Counted from the first letter of the stretch, positions 31,451-41,130 are shown. The stretch: 64,000 nt of DNA from Streptomyces sp. AV19 (GCF_015999245.1 NZ_JAEAMR010000009.1:263806-327805); one strand, 5' to 3'. The notes: generated from the sequence alone by a model not told the origin. A program made the numbers and translations.

Positions 31451-31483
31451 GAGGGCCGCTTTCCCGCCAGGGAAGCGGCCCTC
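31451..31483 (+). terminator. Terminator after terD
   Basis: GAGGGCCGCTTTCCC, loop GCCA, then GGGAAGCGGCCCTC. The stem is about 14 bp with one bulge. Confidence 0.85.
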
Positions 31484-31642
31484 CGCACTGCCATTGCCGA
31501 AACCGCCATTGTCGAAATGCATTCGAAAATGCAAGTACGCGCCCGGATTCTTTCGGCGAATATGTCAGGTGCCGGTCCCGAACGGATGAAGGGCCGCCGT
31601 TTCCCGGCCCCGGCCCCGTCGTACGGACCATCATCGGCCACG

Positions 31643-31957
31643 ATGACGGACAGCGATAACCCCCAGGATCCGGACCAGGATCCCGGCCCGGATTCCGAGT
31701 CCGGCGAGGATTCCGGATCGGGCCCGGATTCCGGCTCCGGCCCCTTTCCGGCGCGGCCGGTCTGCCATTGGTGCCAGGGCTCCGGATTCGTCCCCCGCGT
31801 GCTGGCCCACCACCCCGGCCCCGACCCGTTCCGCGGTCCGGCCGAGACCGTCCACCGCACCGGCCAGTGCAAGCACTGCCGGGGCACCGGGACGTACGAC
31901 TCGGCCCTCGACCCCACGATCGGCCCGGAGGAGCGCACGCCCCCGCGCGAACCCTGA
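31643..31957 (+). CDS. Small acidic protein with DnaJ-type CxxCxGxG zinc motifs
   Basis: A 104-residue frame from ATG 31643. The first third is a low-complexity Asp/Ser/Gly/Pro stretch. The second part has VCHWCQGSGFVPRV and QCKHCRGTGTYDSA, two CxxCxGxG half-motifs like those in DnaJ zinc fingers, giving a likely single zinc site. The function is unknown; it may act in protein or nucleic-acid binding. The ribosome site is weak, and an upstream start at 31517 is possible but is antisense-like in composition. Confidence 0.65.
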   Translation: MTDSDNPQDPDQDPGPDSESGEDSGSGPDSGSGPFPARPVCHWCQGSGFVPRVLAHHPGPDPFRGPAETVHRTGQCKHCRGTGTYDSALDPTIGPEERTPPREP

Positions 31958-32057
31958 CGCGAGACCCGGCCCTGACGCGAACTCCTGGGACGCGCACTGG
32001 CCAAACAGGGCGAATGAGGCGATCCTGGAATTGTCAGGCACTCGCAAGGAGGACTCC

Positions 32058-32243
32058 ATGTCCATGCTCGACAAGCTCAAGGGCCTGCTCAAGGGTCATG
32101 AGGACACTGCCCGGAAGGGCGTCGAAAAGGCCGGTGACGCATTCGACGCCAAGACCGGCAACAAGTACCAGAGCCAGGTCGACGAGGCCCAGCGCAGGAT
32201 CAACGAGCAGCTCGGCAAGCAATCGCCCGACGACCGGTCCTGA
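32058..32243 (+). CDS. MT0933-like antitoxin-family small protein
   Basis: A 61-residue helical protein: MSMLDKLKGLLKGHEDTARK then GVEKAGDAFDAKTGNKYQSQ and VDEAQRRINEQLGKQ. This matches the small actinobacterial family annotated as MT0933-like antitoxin. AAGGAGG lies just upstream of the ATG, a strong site. No toxin gene is adjacent, so a toxin-antitoxin role is not supported here; a stress or CsbD-like role is possible. Confidence 0.85.
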   Translation: MSMLDKLKGLLKGHEDTARKGVEKAGDAFDAKTGNKYQSQVDEAQRRINEQLGKQSPDDRS

Positions 32244-32300
32244 CGGAAGGAGCCCTTCCACCCACCACAGCCCGGAGACTCGCCACAGTCCGCCGACGCC

Positions 32301-32858
32301 TCACCACAGCCTGTCGATGCCGCCCGGGTACAGCCCGACGCGGCACCCCCGGAACGCGTCCGCGTCCCGCCGCGCCCGTGCCGTGAAGAATCCGGCCATG
32401 GTGACTTTGCCGAACCCGGGCCCGTCACTGGGGAAGGGATCCTCCGGCGTTCCGCCGACGAGGACGGTGCCCTCCAGCACCTCCCACCCCGCGCTCTCGT
32501 AGAAGCCCCGCAGGGGGCGGTCACAGGTGAAAAGGCCCAGGTCGACGCCTTGCGCGGCGATCCATTCACGGGCGGCGGCCACCAGCCGCCGCCCGTTTCC
32601 GCTGCCCCGGTGCGCCGGGTCGGTGACCACCGCGCTCAGCCCGGCGGCCCGGTAGACCCGGCCCGCGTGGGCGACGTCCTTGAAGAGGACGTCCAGCGCC
32701 GCCACCACCTCGTCCTCCGCTGAGCACAGCAGCATCGCCACCGGCCGCAGCGCCGGATCGTGCGGCCCGCCGCCGGGCCACTCCCGCTCGCGCAGCGCCT
32801 CGGCCGCGGCGGCCGCCCGGCCCGGTACGTCGCCCTCCGCATACGTCCTGACCCGCAT
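32301..32858 (-). CDS. GNAT-family N-acetyltransferase
   Basis: A 185-residue acetyltransferase. Motif A, the acetyl-CoA pyrophosphate site, is SAVVTDPAHRGSGNGRRLVA. A following helix (AAREWIAAQGVDLGLFTCD) and motif B (RGFYESAGWEVLEG) complete the fold. The substrate cannot be told; related proteins modify aminoglycosides or small amines. ATG 32858 is taken (MRVRTYAEGDVPGRA). It is convergent with the antitoxin-like gene and divergent from the M4 protease. Confidence 0.88.
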   Translation of the reverse strand: MRVRTYAEGDVPGRAAAAAEALREREWPGGGPHDPALRPVAMLLCSAEDEVVAALDVLFKDVAHAGRVYRAAGLSAVVTDPAHRGSGNGRRLVAAAREWIAAQGVDLGLFTCDRPLRGFYESAGWEVLEGTVLVGGTPEDPFPSDGPGFGKVTMAGFFTARARRDADAFRGCRVGLYPGGIDRLW

Positions 32859-33157
32859 GGATCCCCCGTACCCCGGTCCGTCTCCACCGGCCGGCGGTGC
32901 GGGGGATCCGGCATGCCCGAGGGGCTGTCCCACCAGCCTCGCAGGCCACTTCAGGCTCAACTGTGCCTCCCCTAAACCCGATCCGCCAACTCCGGCCGGA
33001 ATTGGTCGTTCCAGGAAAACGACAGATCAAATCCTTGTTGCGCCCCTGTCAAAAGCGCTCAAGGGGTGGCACGCTCTCCTCACATTCGCTCCTGCACCTC
33101 TCGTACCAGCGGGCGGCCCCCACCCGGCTGCCCGAACCCCCCTCAGAGGAGACAGAG

Positions 33158-34771
33158 TTGAGACTCACCGCCACCCCCCGCACCACCGCCCTGCGTGCCG
33201 CCGCCCTCGTCGCCTCCGCCGCGATGGTCGTGGTCGGCGTGCAGACCGGAAGCGCGAGCGCCTCGGGTGACCGTGACAGCGGAGGACTTCCGCTGAGCCT
33301 CTCCGCCGGCCAGCGGGCCGCCGCCATCCAGGACGCCCAGGGTGCCGCCGCGTCCACCGCCGCCAGGATCGGGCTCGGCGACAAGGAGAAGCTCGTCGTC
33401 CGCGACGTCGTCAAGGACGCCGACGGCACCGTGCACACCCGCTACGAGCGCACCTACGACGGACTCCCCGTCCTGGGCGGCGACTTGATCGTCCATGAGA
33501 CGAAGGCCGGGTCGCGCTCGGTCACCAAGTCGACCGACGCGAAGATAGCCGTGGCCTCGACGAGCCCGTCCCTGGCCCCGACGGAGGCCAAGAAGTCCGC
33601 GCTGAGCGCGGCCGCCGCAAAGAAGACGGCCAAGCCCGCCGGCCAGTCCCCGCGCAAGGTCGTCTGGGCCGCCCAGGGCAAGCCGGTCCTGGCGTACGAG
33701 ACCGTGGTCACCGGCGTCCAGAAGGACGGCACCCCGAGCGAGCTGCACGTCATCACCGACGCGGCCAACGGCAAGAAGCTCTTCCAGTACGAGGGCGTCG
33801 AGACCGGCAGCGGCACCAGCACCTACAGCGGCACGGTGCCCCTGGACACCACCAAGTCCGGCTCGCAGTACCAGCTCGTCGACGGCAAGCGCGGCGGCCA
33901 CAAGACGTACGACCTCAACCAGGGCTCGTCCGGCACCGGTTCGCTGTTCACCAACAAGACCGACACCTGGGGCGGCGGCCGGCAGACTGCCGGCGTCGAC
34001 GCCCACTACGGCGCCGCCGTCACCTGGGACTTCTACAAGAACACCTTCGGCCGCAACGGCATCCGCAACGACGGCAAGGCCGCCTACTCCCGCGTCCACT
34101 ACGGCAAGGGCTACGTCAACGCCTTCTGGCAGGACTCCTGCTTCTGCATGACCTACGGCGACGGCGAGGGCGACAAGAAGCCGCTGACCGCCGTCGACGT
34201 GGCCGCGCACGAGATGAGCCACGGCGTCACCGCCGCCACCGCCAAGCTGGTCTACAGCGGCGAGTCCGGCGGCCTCAACGAGGCCACCAGCGACATCTTC
34301 GGCACCGCCGTCGAGTTCTCCGCCAACAACAAGGCCGACGTGGGCGACTACCTCATCGGCGAGAAGATCGACATCTTCGGCAACGGCAAGCCGCTGCGGT
34401 ACATGGACAAGCCCAGCAAGGACGGCCAGTCGAAGGACAGCTGGTACTCCGGCCTCGGCGGCATCGACGTCCACTACTCGTCCGGCCCGGCCAACCACTT
34501 CTTCTACCTGCTCTCCGAGGGCAGCGGCAAGAAGACGATCAACGGCGTGACCTACGACAGCCCGACCGCGGACGGCTCCAAGGTCACCGGCATCGGCCGC
34601 GACAAGGCCCAGGCGATCTGGTACAAGGCGCTGACCACCCAGTTCACCTCCAACACCAACTACGCCAAGGCCCGCACCGGCACCCTCGCCGCCGCGGCCT
34701 CGCTCTACGGCAACAACAGCGCGGAGTACAAGGCGGTGGCCGCGGCCTGGACCGCGATCAACGTCAAGTAG
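33158..34771 (+). CDS. Secreted M4-family (thermolysin-like) metalloprotease
   Basis: A 537-residue pre-pro-enzyme. An N-terminal signal peptide (ALRAAALVASAAMVVVGVQT then GSASA) is followed by an FTP/PepSY propeptide (VRDVVKDADGTVHTRYERTY and PVLGGDLIVHE). The catalytic domain has the zinc motif HEMSH at residues 351-355, the third ligand Glu in SGGLNEATSDIFG, and the active-site His in DVHYSSGPANHFFY. The start is TTG 33158 with AGAGGAGA upstream. It should be exported and self-matured to digest extracellular protein. A perfect 17-18 bp terminator follows. Confidence 0.95.
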   Translation: MRLTATPRTTALRAAALVASAAMVVVGVQTGSASASGDRDSGGLPLSLSAGQRAAAIQDAQGAAASTAARIGLGDKEKLVVRDVVKDADGTVHTRYERTYDGLPVLGGDLIVHETKAGSRSVTKSTDAKIAVASTSPSLAPTEAKKSALSAAAAKKTAKPAGQSPRKVVWAAQGKPVLAYETVVTGVQKDGTPSELHVITDAANGKKLFQYEGVETGSGTSTYSGTVPLDTTKSGSQYQLVDGKRGGHKTYDLNQGSSGTGSLFTNKTDTWGGGRQTAGVDAHYGAAVTWDFYKNTFGRNGIRNDGKAAYSRVHYGKGYVNAFWQDSCFCMTYGDGEGDKKPLTAVDVAAHEMSHGVTAATAKLVYSGESGGLNEATSDIFGTAVEFSANNKADVGDYLIGEKIDIFGNGKPLRYMDKPSKDGQSKDSWYSGLGGIDVHYSSGPANHFFYLLSEGSGKKTINGVTYDSPTADGSKVTGIGRDKAQAIWYKALTTQFTSNTNYAKARTGTLAAAASLYGNNSAEYKAVAAAWTAINVK

Positions 34772-34781
34772 TCCCGCCCGA

Positions 34782-34820
34782 CGGCTGAGCCGCCCCCGGA
34801 GGCCGGGGGCGGCTCAGCCG
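34782..34820 (+). terminator. Terminator after the M4 protease
   Basis: CGGCTGAGCCGCCCCCGG, three-base loop, then its exact 18-base complement. One of the strongest hairpins in the window. Confidence 0.92.
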
Positions 34821-34836
34821 TGACACCATCGACGGC

Positions 34837-35334
34837 GTGATCGACCTCGGCTACTCCCTCTCCCGCCGCTTCCCCGACCCGCCGCAGACGGACTACCGCA
34901 CCGCCGACGTGCGCACCCTGCGGCACGACCTGTTCTGCGGCGACGTCTACCTCGCCGACACGAAGGAAGACCGGGAGCTGTCCACAGCCTGGGGATGGGT
35001 GCCCGTACTGGACTTCGCCTGGGCCCTGTGCGACATCGTCGAGGAGCTCGACCGCGACCCCCGCGGCTCCCGCTCGGCCGCCCCGCAGTACGCGGAGCTC
35101 GACTTCACCGAGTCCAGCGACCGCATGCTCTTCGAGCGCCGCTTCGGCTGGGTCGAGGTCACCGCCGACTGGGCGCCGGCCGACGAGCCCCCGCTCGTCC
35201 TCGACCACCGCGCGCTGCGCCGCGAGGCCCGGGACTTCCTGCACGACCTCGTCGCGGACCTGACCGACATGCACGAGGGCCTCGACGAGAACCCGGCCGT
35301 CTGGACGCTGCTGAGCCGCTTCCCCCGGGTCTGA
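34837..35334 (+). CDS. Conserved hypothetical protein
   Basis: A 165-residue soluble acidic protein starting GTG 34837: MIDLGYSLSRRFPDPPQTDY, then VLDFAWALCDIVEELDRDPR, FERRFGWVEVTADWAPADEP and LHDLVADLTDMHEGLDENPA. No motif or family is recognised. It resembles small immunity-like or DUF proteins of Streptomyces only in size and charge. It starts 16 bases after the protease terminator, so its promoter must overlap that hairpin or it relies on read-through. Confidence 0.75.
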   Translation: MIDLGYSLSRRFPDPPQTDYRTADVRTLRHDLFCGDVYLADTKEDRELSTAWGWVPVLDFAWALCDIVEELDRDPRGSRSAAPQYAELDFTESSDRMLFERRFGWVEVTADWAPADEPPLVLDHRALRREARDFLHDLVADLTDMHEGLDENPAVWTLLSRFPRV

Positions 35335-35417
35335 CGCCCGGTGCACGCTGCCGTCGCCCGGCCGCCCCGGCGGGCGGATGTCACCCGACGGGCCTAGCCT
35401 GGTGCGGGAGGCCCGCG

Positions 35418-36929
35418 ATGAGCACCACGTACCCCCCTCCCGACACCACCCGCCGTTCCCACCGCTGGTGGGGGCTGGCCTTCATCGGCACCGCCCAGCT
35501 GATGGTCGTGCTCGACGCGACCATCGTGAACATCGCCCTGCCGTCCGCCCAGCGCGAGCTGCACATGTCGGACACCAACCGGCAGTGGGTGATCACCGCC
35601 TACACGCTCGCCTTCGGCGGCCTGCTGCTGCTCGGCGGACGGGTCGCGGACCTGCTGGGCCGCAAACGGACGTTCCTGGCCGGCCTCGTCGGCTTCGCGG
35701 TCGCCTCCGCGATCGGCGGCGCGGCGCAGACGGACTGGCAGCTGTTCGGCGCCCGTGCCCTGCAGGGCGTCTTCGCGGCGACCCTCGCACCGTCCGCGCT
35801 CTCGCTGCTGACGACGACGTTCACCGAACCGCGGGAGCGGGCCCAGGCGTTCGGCGTCTTCAGCGGCATCGCCGGTGCCGGGAACGCGATCGGGCTGATC
35901 ACCGGCGGCGTGCTGACCGAGTACCTCGACTGGCGCTGGTGCATGTACGTCAACGCCCCCATCGCCGTGGCGGCCTTCCTCGGCGGCTCGTGGTCCCTGC
36001 ACGACCACCGCCCCGAGCGGCGGCCCCGGCTGGACGTCCCCGGCGCCCTGCTCGCCTGCACCGGCCTGGTCGGCGTGGTCTTCGGCTGCAGCGAGGCGTC
36101 CTCCCTGGGCTGGGACAGCCCGCGGGTCCTGGGTTCGCTGAGCGCCGGCGGGCTGCTGCTGGGGCTGTTCGCCGTGCGTCAGACCCGGGCGGCGACCCCG
36201 TTGCTGCCGCCCCGGATCGTTCGCGACCGCAACCGCACCGGGGCGTTCCTCACCCTCGCCCTGGCCGTCGTCGCCATGTTCGGGATGTTCCTGTACATGA
36301 CGTACTACTTCCAGAGCGTCCTGGACTACCGGCCCGTGGAGGCGGGCCTGGCGTTCCTGCCGATGTCCGCGACGATCATGCTGACCAGCACCCAGCTCTC
36401 GCCGCGCCTGCTCCACCGGCTGCCCCCGCGGGCCCTGCTCTCCTCAGGAGCCCTGCTGGCCGCCGCCGGCCTCTTCCTGCTCACGTCCCTGCCCATCAGG
36501 GCGGAGTACGCGGGGCACGTCCTGCCGTCCACGATCCTCTTCGGGCTCGGCATGGGCCTGATCTTCGTGCCCGTCGTGGACACCGCCACGAAGGGGGTGG
36601 ACCCGGCGGACGCGGGCGTCGCCTCCGCGACGGTCAACACCTGCCAGCAGGTGGGCGGTTCGATCGGAACGGCGCTCCTGAACACGATCGCGACGAGCGC
36701 GACGGCGGCCTACCTCGCGGCCCGCCGCCCCGCGGCGACCCCGGCCGTCGTCAAGTCCGCCGTGGTGCACGGCTTCCATGTGGGCCTGGCGTGGGCGTCC
36801 GCGATCATGCTCCTGGCGGCGGTGACGGCGTGGGTCCTGATCGTGGCCGGGCCACCGTCCCGCCGCGAGGCGGCGGAGAGGGAGCTGGAGGGCGAGTACG
36901 ACCCGCACCGCATGCGGGCGGGTCGGTGA
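35418..36929 (+). CDS. MFS drug:H+ antiporter, DHA2 (14-helix) family
   Basis: A 503-residue exporter. AQLMVVLDATIVNIALPSAQ is the DHA2 helix 1 signature with Asp. WVITAYTLAFGGLLLLGGRV leads to motif A (LGGRVADLLGRKRTFL), and motif C lies in GIAGAGNAIGLITGGVLTEY. About 14 membrane helices are visible, ending in an acidic/basic tail (REAAERELEGEYDPHRMRAG). It probably exports a hydrophobic drug or metabolite. ATG 35418. No adjacent TetR/MarR regulator. It is followed by a 667-base repeat region. Confidence 0.92.
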   Translation: MSTTYPPPDTTRRSHRWWGLAFIGTAQLMVVLDATIVNIALPSAQRELHMSDTNRQWVITAYTLAFGGLLLLGGRVADLLGRKRTFLAGLVGFAVASAIGGAAQTDWQLFGARALQGVFAATLAPSALSLLTTTFTEPRERAQAFGVFSGIAGAGNAIGLITGGVLTEYLDWRWCMYVNAPIAVAAFLGGSWSLHDHRPERRPRLDVPGALLACTGLVGVVFGCSEASSLGWDSPRVLGSLSAGGLLLGLFAVRQTRAATPLLPPRIVRDRNRTGAFLTLALAVVAMFGMFLYMTYYFQSVLDYRPVEAGLAFLPMSATIMLTSTQLSPRLLHRLPPRALLSSGALLAAAGLFLLTSLPIRAEYAGHVLPSTILFGLGMGLIFVPVVDTATKGVDPADAGVASATVNTCQQVGGSIGTALLNTIATSATAAYLAARRPAATPAVVKSAVVHGFHVGLAWASAIMLLAAVTAWVLIVAGPPSRREAAERELEGEYDPHRMRAGR

Positions 36930-37596
36930 CGGGGGTTCGTCCCCACCCCGCCCTTTCACCGTTTCCGCAGGGGCTGCGCCCCTTCGCAACCCTCTCGCGG
37001 GCGGGGGCGCGCGGGGGCGGGGCGGGCGGAGCGCGCGGGGGCTTCACCCCTGCGTCGCCACCGGGGCTCCGCACCGGGCCCGCATTTCGGGGGCGTCGCC
37101 CCGGACTTCGCAATGCGGCTTCGCCGACCCTCGGACGGGCTGAATTCACGCCTGGGCGCACACTTCAGCCCGTCCGGCGTTTGAGGACGAGCGGCGAAGC
37201 CGCGATACGGGGTCCGGGGCGCAGCCCCGGTGGGGGCGCAGCCCCGGTGGGGGCGCAGGGGGCGGAGCCCCCGCACCCACCGCGCGGAGCACGGTGCCGG
37301 GCCGAGGGGTCCAGGGGACGCAACCCCGCAAAGGGGGCCAGGGGCAGAGTCCCGGCAGGGGTGCAGGGGACGGAGCCCCCGCCCGCCCGCGCGGAGCGCG
37401 GGGCCCCGGGGCCCCCCCGGGGCCCCCGGGGGGGGGCCGGGGGGCCCCCCCCGGGGGAAACGGGGAAGGGGGGGGGGGGGGAAGGGGCCCCCCCCCCCCC
37501 CCACCCCCCCCCCCGGTTTTTTAACCCCCCCCCCCCCCGGGGTGGCGCAGGGGCGCAGCCCCTGCGGAAACGGTGAAAGGGCGGGGCGGGGAAAGG
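36930..37596. repeat. Mosaic repeat region with suspect homopolymer tract
   Basis: 667 bases between convergent genes. The CCCTTTCACCGTTTC block occurs at 36941-36985 and, inverted, at 37541-37593. CGGACGGGCTGAA / TTCAGCCCGTCCG arms lie at 37132-37144 and 37164-37176. GGGGCGCAGCCCC-type units are tandemly repeated around 37215-37270. From 37397 to 37541 the sequence is almost only runs of G and C, including 14 G and 15 C, unlike the matching part of the 41.6-kb copy. Confidence 0.8.
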
Positions 37597-38736
37597 TCAC
37601 CCCACCACACGCAACGCGCGCTCCGTGTTGTTCAGCCGCCGCCCACCCGACTCCCCGCACACCACGATGTCCTCGATCCGCACCCCGAACCGCCCCGGCA
37701 GATAGATCCCCGGCTCGATCGAGAAACACATCCCCGGCACCAGCGGCTGGTGCTCCCCCTCCACCATGTACGGCGGCTCGTGCGTCGTGACGCCGATCCC
37801 GTGCCCCGTCCGGTGGATGAAGTACTCGCCGAAACCGTTCCGCACGATCACCGCCCGCGCCGCCCGGTCGACGTCCTGGCACGCCGCCCCGGGGCGCACC
37901 GCCTCGAACGCCGCCTGCTGGGCCTCCCGCACGACGTCGTGCACCTTGCGCTCCTCCGCGGTCGGCTCGCCGACGTGCACGGTGCGCGTCGTGTCGGAGC
38001 CGTAACCGCCCAGCAGACCGCCGAAGTCCATGACGACCATGTCACCTTCCTCGATGACGCGGTCCCCCGAATCGTGATGCGGATCGGCCCCGTTGGGCCC
38101 GGAACCGACGATCGTGAAGTCGACCTGGGAGTGCCCGTGCTCGCGCAGCAGCCGGTCCAGGTCGGCCGCGACCTCCAGCTCCCGCCGCCCCGCGAACGGC
38201 CGCTCCACGATCTCCCCGTAGACCGCGTCGGCCGCCGCCCCCGCCGCCGCGAGCCGCTCCACCTCGGCCGCGTCCTTGACCGCCCGCAGCATCGGCAGGG
38301 CCTCGGTCAGCGCGGCGTAGCCGGCGCCGGGGCGCAGGCGCTGGAGGGCCAGCAGGTGCAGGGCCCAGGTGTTGTCCGAGACGCCGTAGCGGCCGTGCGC
38401 GTCGAGGTGCCCGGCGGCCACGTCGTACGGATCCTCGGCGTCCCGCCAGCCCGTGATGGTCAACGCCGAGGCGCCCGGGGCGCGTTCGGCGCCGCCCCGC
38501 TCCAGCTCGGGGACGATCAGCAGGGGCCGCCGGCCGGGGACGAGGATCAGGGCGGTGAGCCGTTCGGAGCCGGGCGAGGCCCGGTAGCCGCAGAGCCACA
38601 CCAGGTCGGGGCCGGGCGAGACGACCAGCCCGGAGAGGCCCTCCTGGGCCGCCGCCCCGGCGGCACGCTCCATGCGGGCCGCGTAGTCGCCGGGGGTCTC
38701 GGCACCGGAGGGACCGTCCGCCGTCATAGGAGCCAT
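37597..38736 (-). CDS. pepP: M24-family Xaa-Pro aminopeptidase (PepP-like)
   Basis: A 379-residue pita-bread metallopeptidase. An N-terminal creatinase-like domain (about residues 15-140) precedes the catalytic domain. Metal ligands are visible in VVMDFGGLLGGYGSDTTRTV (two Asp), RTGHGIGVTTHEPPYM (His), CFSIEPGIYLPGRFG (Glu) and VRIEDIVV (Glu). It cleaves N-terminal residues before proline. The start is ATG 38736 (MAPMTADG), with a second ATG at 38727. Length is normal. The stop abuts a dispersed repeat. Confidence 0.92.
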   Translation of the reverse strand: MAPMTADGPSGAETPGDYAARMERAAGAAAQEGLSGLVVSPGPDLVWLCGYRASPGSERLTALILVPGRRPLLIVPELERGGAERAPGASALTITGWRDAEDPYDVAAGHLDAHGRYGVSDNTWALHLLALQRLRPGAGYAALTEALPMLRAVKDAAEVERLAAAGAAADAVYGEIVERPFAGRRELEVAADLDRLLREHGHSQVDFTIVGSGPNGADPHHDSGDRVIEEGDMVVMDFGGLLGGYGSDTTRTVHVGEPTAEERKVHDVVREAQQAAFEAVRPGAACQDVDRAARAVIVRNGFGEYFIHRTGHGIGVTTHEPPYMVEGEHQPLVPGMCFSIEPGIYLPGRFGVRIEDIVVCGESGGRRLNNTERALRVVG

Positions 38737-38800
38737 GGGGGCAGCGTAATCCGGGTGGAGACGTTCGGCAGGGGATCTCTACCCCACGGGTGACAGGTCT

Positions 38801-38818
38801 CTCCTCCCCTGGGAGGAG
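38801..38818. promoter_or_regulatory. Inverted repeat in the mmpL upstream region
   Basis: CTCCTCCC-CT-GGGAGGAG is an 8-bp perfect palindrome in the 234-base gap between divergent pepP and mmpL. It may be an operator; no regulator gene is adjacent. Confidence 0.35.
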
Positions 38819-38970
38819 GGTTCCCCCACCCCAGGACCGATTTCCCCCTGATATTCCAAGGATTCGTTGTCTCCGGATAAAGAGCGTCCCTAGCGTAGGT
38901 CTGCCCGCACAGACATTCCCATCCCGTCTCCGGGCCGTGCCGTCACCAGCTTGAGGGGGAGCTCCACACC

Positions 38971-41130
38971 ATGTTCCGACGAATCGGACGGTTCGCCGTC
39001 CACCGGCCATGGCTCACGATCGTCGCGTGGATACTCGCGGCGGTCGCGCTGGGCATGCTGGCGCCGGGCCTGAAGTCCACCAGGGACCAGGCGGAGTTCC
39101 TGCCGTCGCACTACGAGTCGGTGAAGGCGGGCAAGCTCCAGGAGAGGGCCTTCCCCCAGACCGAGCAGTCCGCGTCGATCATCGTCTTCAAGCGCGCGGA
39201 CGGCGGCAAGCTCACGGCCACGGACAAGCAGGACGTCGTCAAGGTCTCGGACGGCCTGCAGAGCAAGCACTTCGAGAAGATAGCCAAGGTGGCGACGAGC
39301 CCCCAGGCGGTCTCCCCGAACGGCGAGATCGCCCTGGCGAACATCATCTCCACCGACAAGGACCTGTCCGACGCGAAGCTGCTGGACTCGGTCAAGAAGC
39401 TCCGCGAGGACGCCAAACCCCTGCTGAAGAGCACCCAGTTGAAGATGGGCGTCACCGGCCAGGCGGCGTCCACCCTGGACGCGCAGGACTCCTCCGGTGA
39501 CACGGACGCCCTGATCATGATGGCCACGCTCGTGCTCATCGTCGTGCTGCTGCTGGTCATCTTCCGCAGCCCGCTGATCGCGATCCTGCCGGTGATCATC
39601 ATCTTCCTCGTGGCCTCGGTCGCCAACGGCCTCATCGGGACCGCCGCCGAGGTCGGCGGGCTCAAGGCCGACTCCAGCATCACGCCGATCCTGATCGTCG
39701 TGCTCTTCGGCGTCGGCACCGACTACATCCTCTTCCTGCTCTTCCGCTACCGCGAGCTGCTGCGGGCCGGCAAGGAGCCGAAGGCGGCCCTGGCCGAGGC
39801 CGTGGCCCGGGTCGGCGAGACCATCGCCTCCGCCGCCGGCGCGGTCATCGCGTCCTTCCTCGCCCTGCTGCTGTCCACCATGGGCATGATGAAGGCGATG
39901 GGTCCGTCGCTGGCGATCGCCGTCGGCGTGACCCTGGTCGCGGCGCTGACCCTGGTCCCCGCCGTCTTCTCGCTGCTGGGCCGCGCGGCGTTCTGGCCGT
40001 CGAAGTCCTGGAAGAAGACCCCGAAGAACCGCATGGCCAACGGGGTCGGCGGCATGGTCGCCCGCCGTCCGGCCGCGGTGGCGCTGCTGTCCACCACGGT
40101 GCTCGCCGTGCTCGCGGTCGGCGCGTTCAGCTTCAAGTCCAAGTTCGACATGGACAGCCAGCTGCCCGACAAGCTGGAGTCCGTCCAGGCGATGAAGGAC
40201 CTGCAGAGGGGCTTCTCCGCCGGCCAGGCCGACCCGGCCATGGTCTACCTGGAGTCGAAGGACAAGGCCCCGCTCGACAAGAGCGAGCTGAAGGCGTTCC
40301 ACGACAAGCTGACCGCGGTGAAGGGCGTGTCCCAGGTCGCGCCCGCCGTCCCGAGCAAGGACGGGACGGTCGCCCAGTACACCGTCATCACCAAGGACAA
40401 GCCCACCGCGGACAAGGCCATCGAGGTGGTCGGCAGCGACCTGCGCGACGCCGCGCACCAGGCCGCTCCGCAGGGCACCGAGGCCCTGGTCGGCGGCACC
40501 TCCGCGGTCCTCGCGGACATCGAGAAGGCCGTCGCGCACGACTACAAGGTGGTCTTCCCGGTCGCCGGTCTGGCGATCATGCTGATCCTGGGCCTGCTGC
40601 TCCGCAGCCTGGTCGCGCCGGTCTACCTGATGCTCGCCGTGGCCCTCGGCTTCGGCGCCACGCTCGGCTCGACGGTCTGGCTCTTCCAGGACCTGAAGGG
40701 CGAGAACGGCATGCTGTTCATGCTGCCGATCATCATCTATCTCTTCGTGGTCGCGATCGGTACGGACTACAACATCCTGATGGTCGCCCGCCTCCGGGAG
40801 GAGGTCCGCAAGGGCGTGCCCCCGCGGCAGGCCGTCCGCACGGCCGTGGCCCAGTCCGCGCCGACGGTCTCCTCCGCGGCGATCATCCTCGCCGGTACGT
40901 TCGGCGTGCTGCTGCTGGCCGACAACTCGATGCTCCAGCAGATGGGCTTCGCGGTGGCCTTCGGCATCCTGCTGACGGCCTTCGTGATGGCGATGCTGCT
41001 GGTGCCGACGGTCACGTCGCTGCTGGGGCACAAGGCGTGGTGGCCGGGCCACCAGGACGCGGTCCGGCCCTCGGAGCCGGACGACCACGAGGCGGTACCG
41101 GACGCCCCGTCCTACTCGGGTCACCGATAG
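38971..41130 (+). CDS. MMPL/RND-family membrane transporter
   Basis: A 719-residue RND-type exporter with two repeats of one helix, a periplasmic-type extracytoplasmic domain and five helices. The proton-relay-like GVGTDYILFLLFRYREL and AIGTDYNILMVARLREEV mark helix 4 of each half, as in MmpL proteins. ETIASAAGAVIASFLALLL and PTVSSAAIILAGTFGVLLLA follow each. The opening MFRRIGRFAVHRPWLTIVAW is typical. GAGGGGGAG precedes the ATG. It probably exports a lipid or hydrophobic metabolite. It is a single-gene unit, with an 8-bp palindrome upstream. Confidence 0.93.
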   Translation: MFRRIGRFAVHRPWLTIVAWILAAVALGMLAPGLKSTRDQAEFLPSHYESVKAGKLQERAFPQTEQSASIIVFKRADGGKLTATDKQDVVKVSDGLQSKHFEKIAKVATSPQAVSPNGEIALANIISTDKDLSDAKLLDSVKKLREDAKPLLKSTQLKMGVTGQAASTLDAQDSSGDTDALIMMATLVLIVVLLLVIFRSPLIAILPVIIIFLVASVANGLIGTAAEVGGLKADSSITPILIVVLFGVGTDYILFLLFRYRELLRAGKEPKAALAEAVARVGETIASAAGAVIASFLALLLSTMGMMKAMGPSLAIAVGVTLVAALTLVPAVFSLLGRAAFWPSKSWKKTPKNRMANGVGGMVARRPAAVALLSTTVLAVLAVGAFSFKSKFDMDSQLPDKLESVQAMKDLQRGFSAGQADPAMVYLESKDKAPLDKSELKAFHDKLTAVKGVSQVAPAVPSKDGTVAQYTVITKDKPTADKAIEVVGSDLRDAAHQAAPQGTEALVGGTSAVLADIEKAVAHDYKVVFPVAGLAIMLILGLLLRSLVAPVYLMLAVALGFGATLGSTVWLFQDLKGENGMLFMLPIIIYLFVVAIGTDYNILMVARLREEVRKGVPPRQAVRTAVAQSAPTVSSAAIILAGTFGVLLLADNSMLQQMGFAVAFGILLTAFVMAMLLVPTVTSLLGHKAWWPGHQDAVRPSEPDDHEAVPDAPSYSGHR

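Noticed and set aside
32058..32243. Active toxin-antitoxin pair
   Set aside because: Only the antitoxin-like peptide is present; the neighbours are a zinc-motif protein and a GNAT enzyme on the other strand, and no toxin is recognisable.
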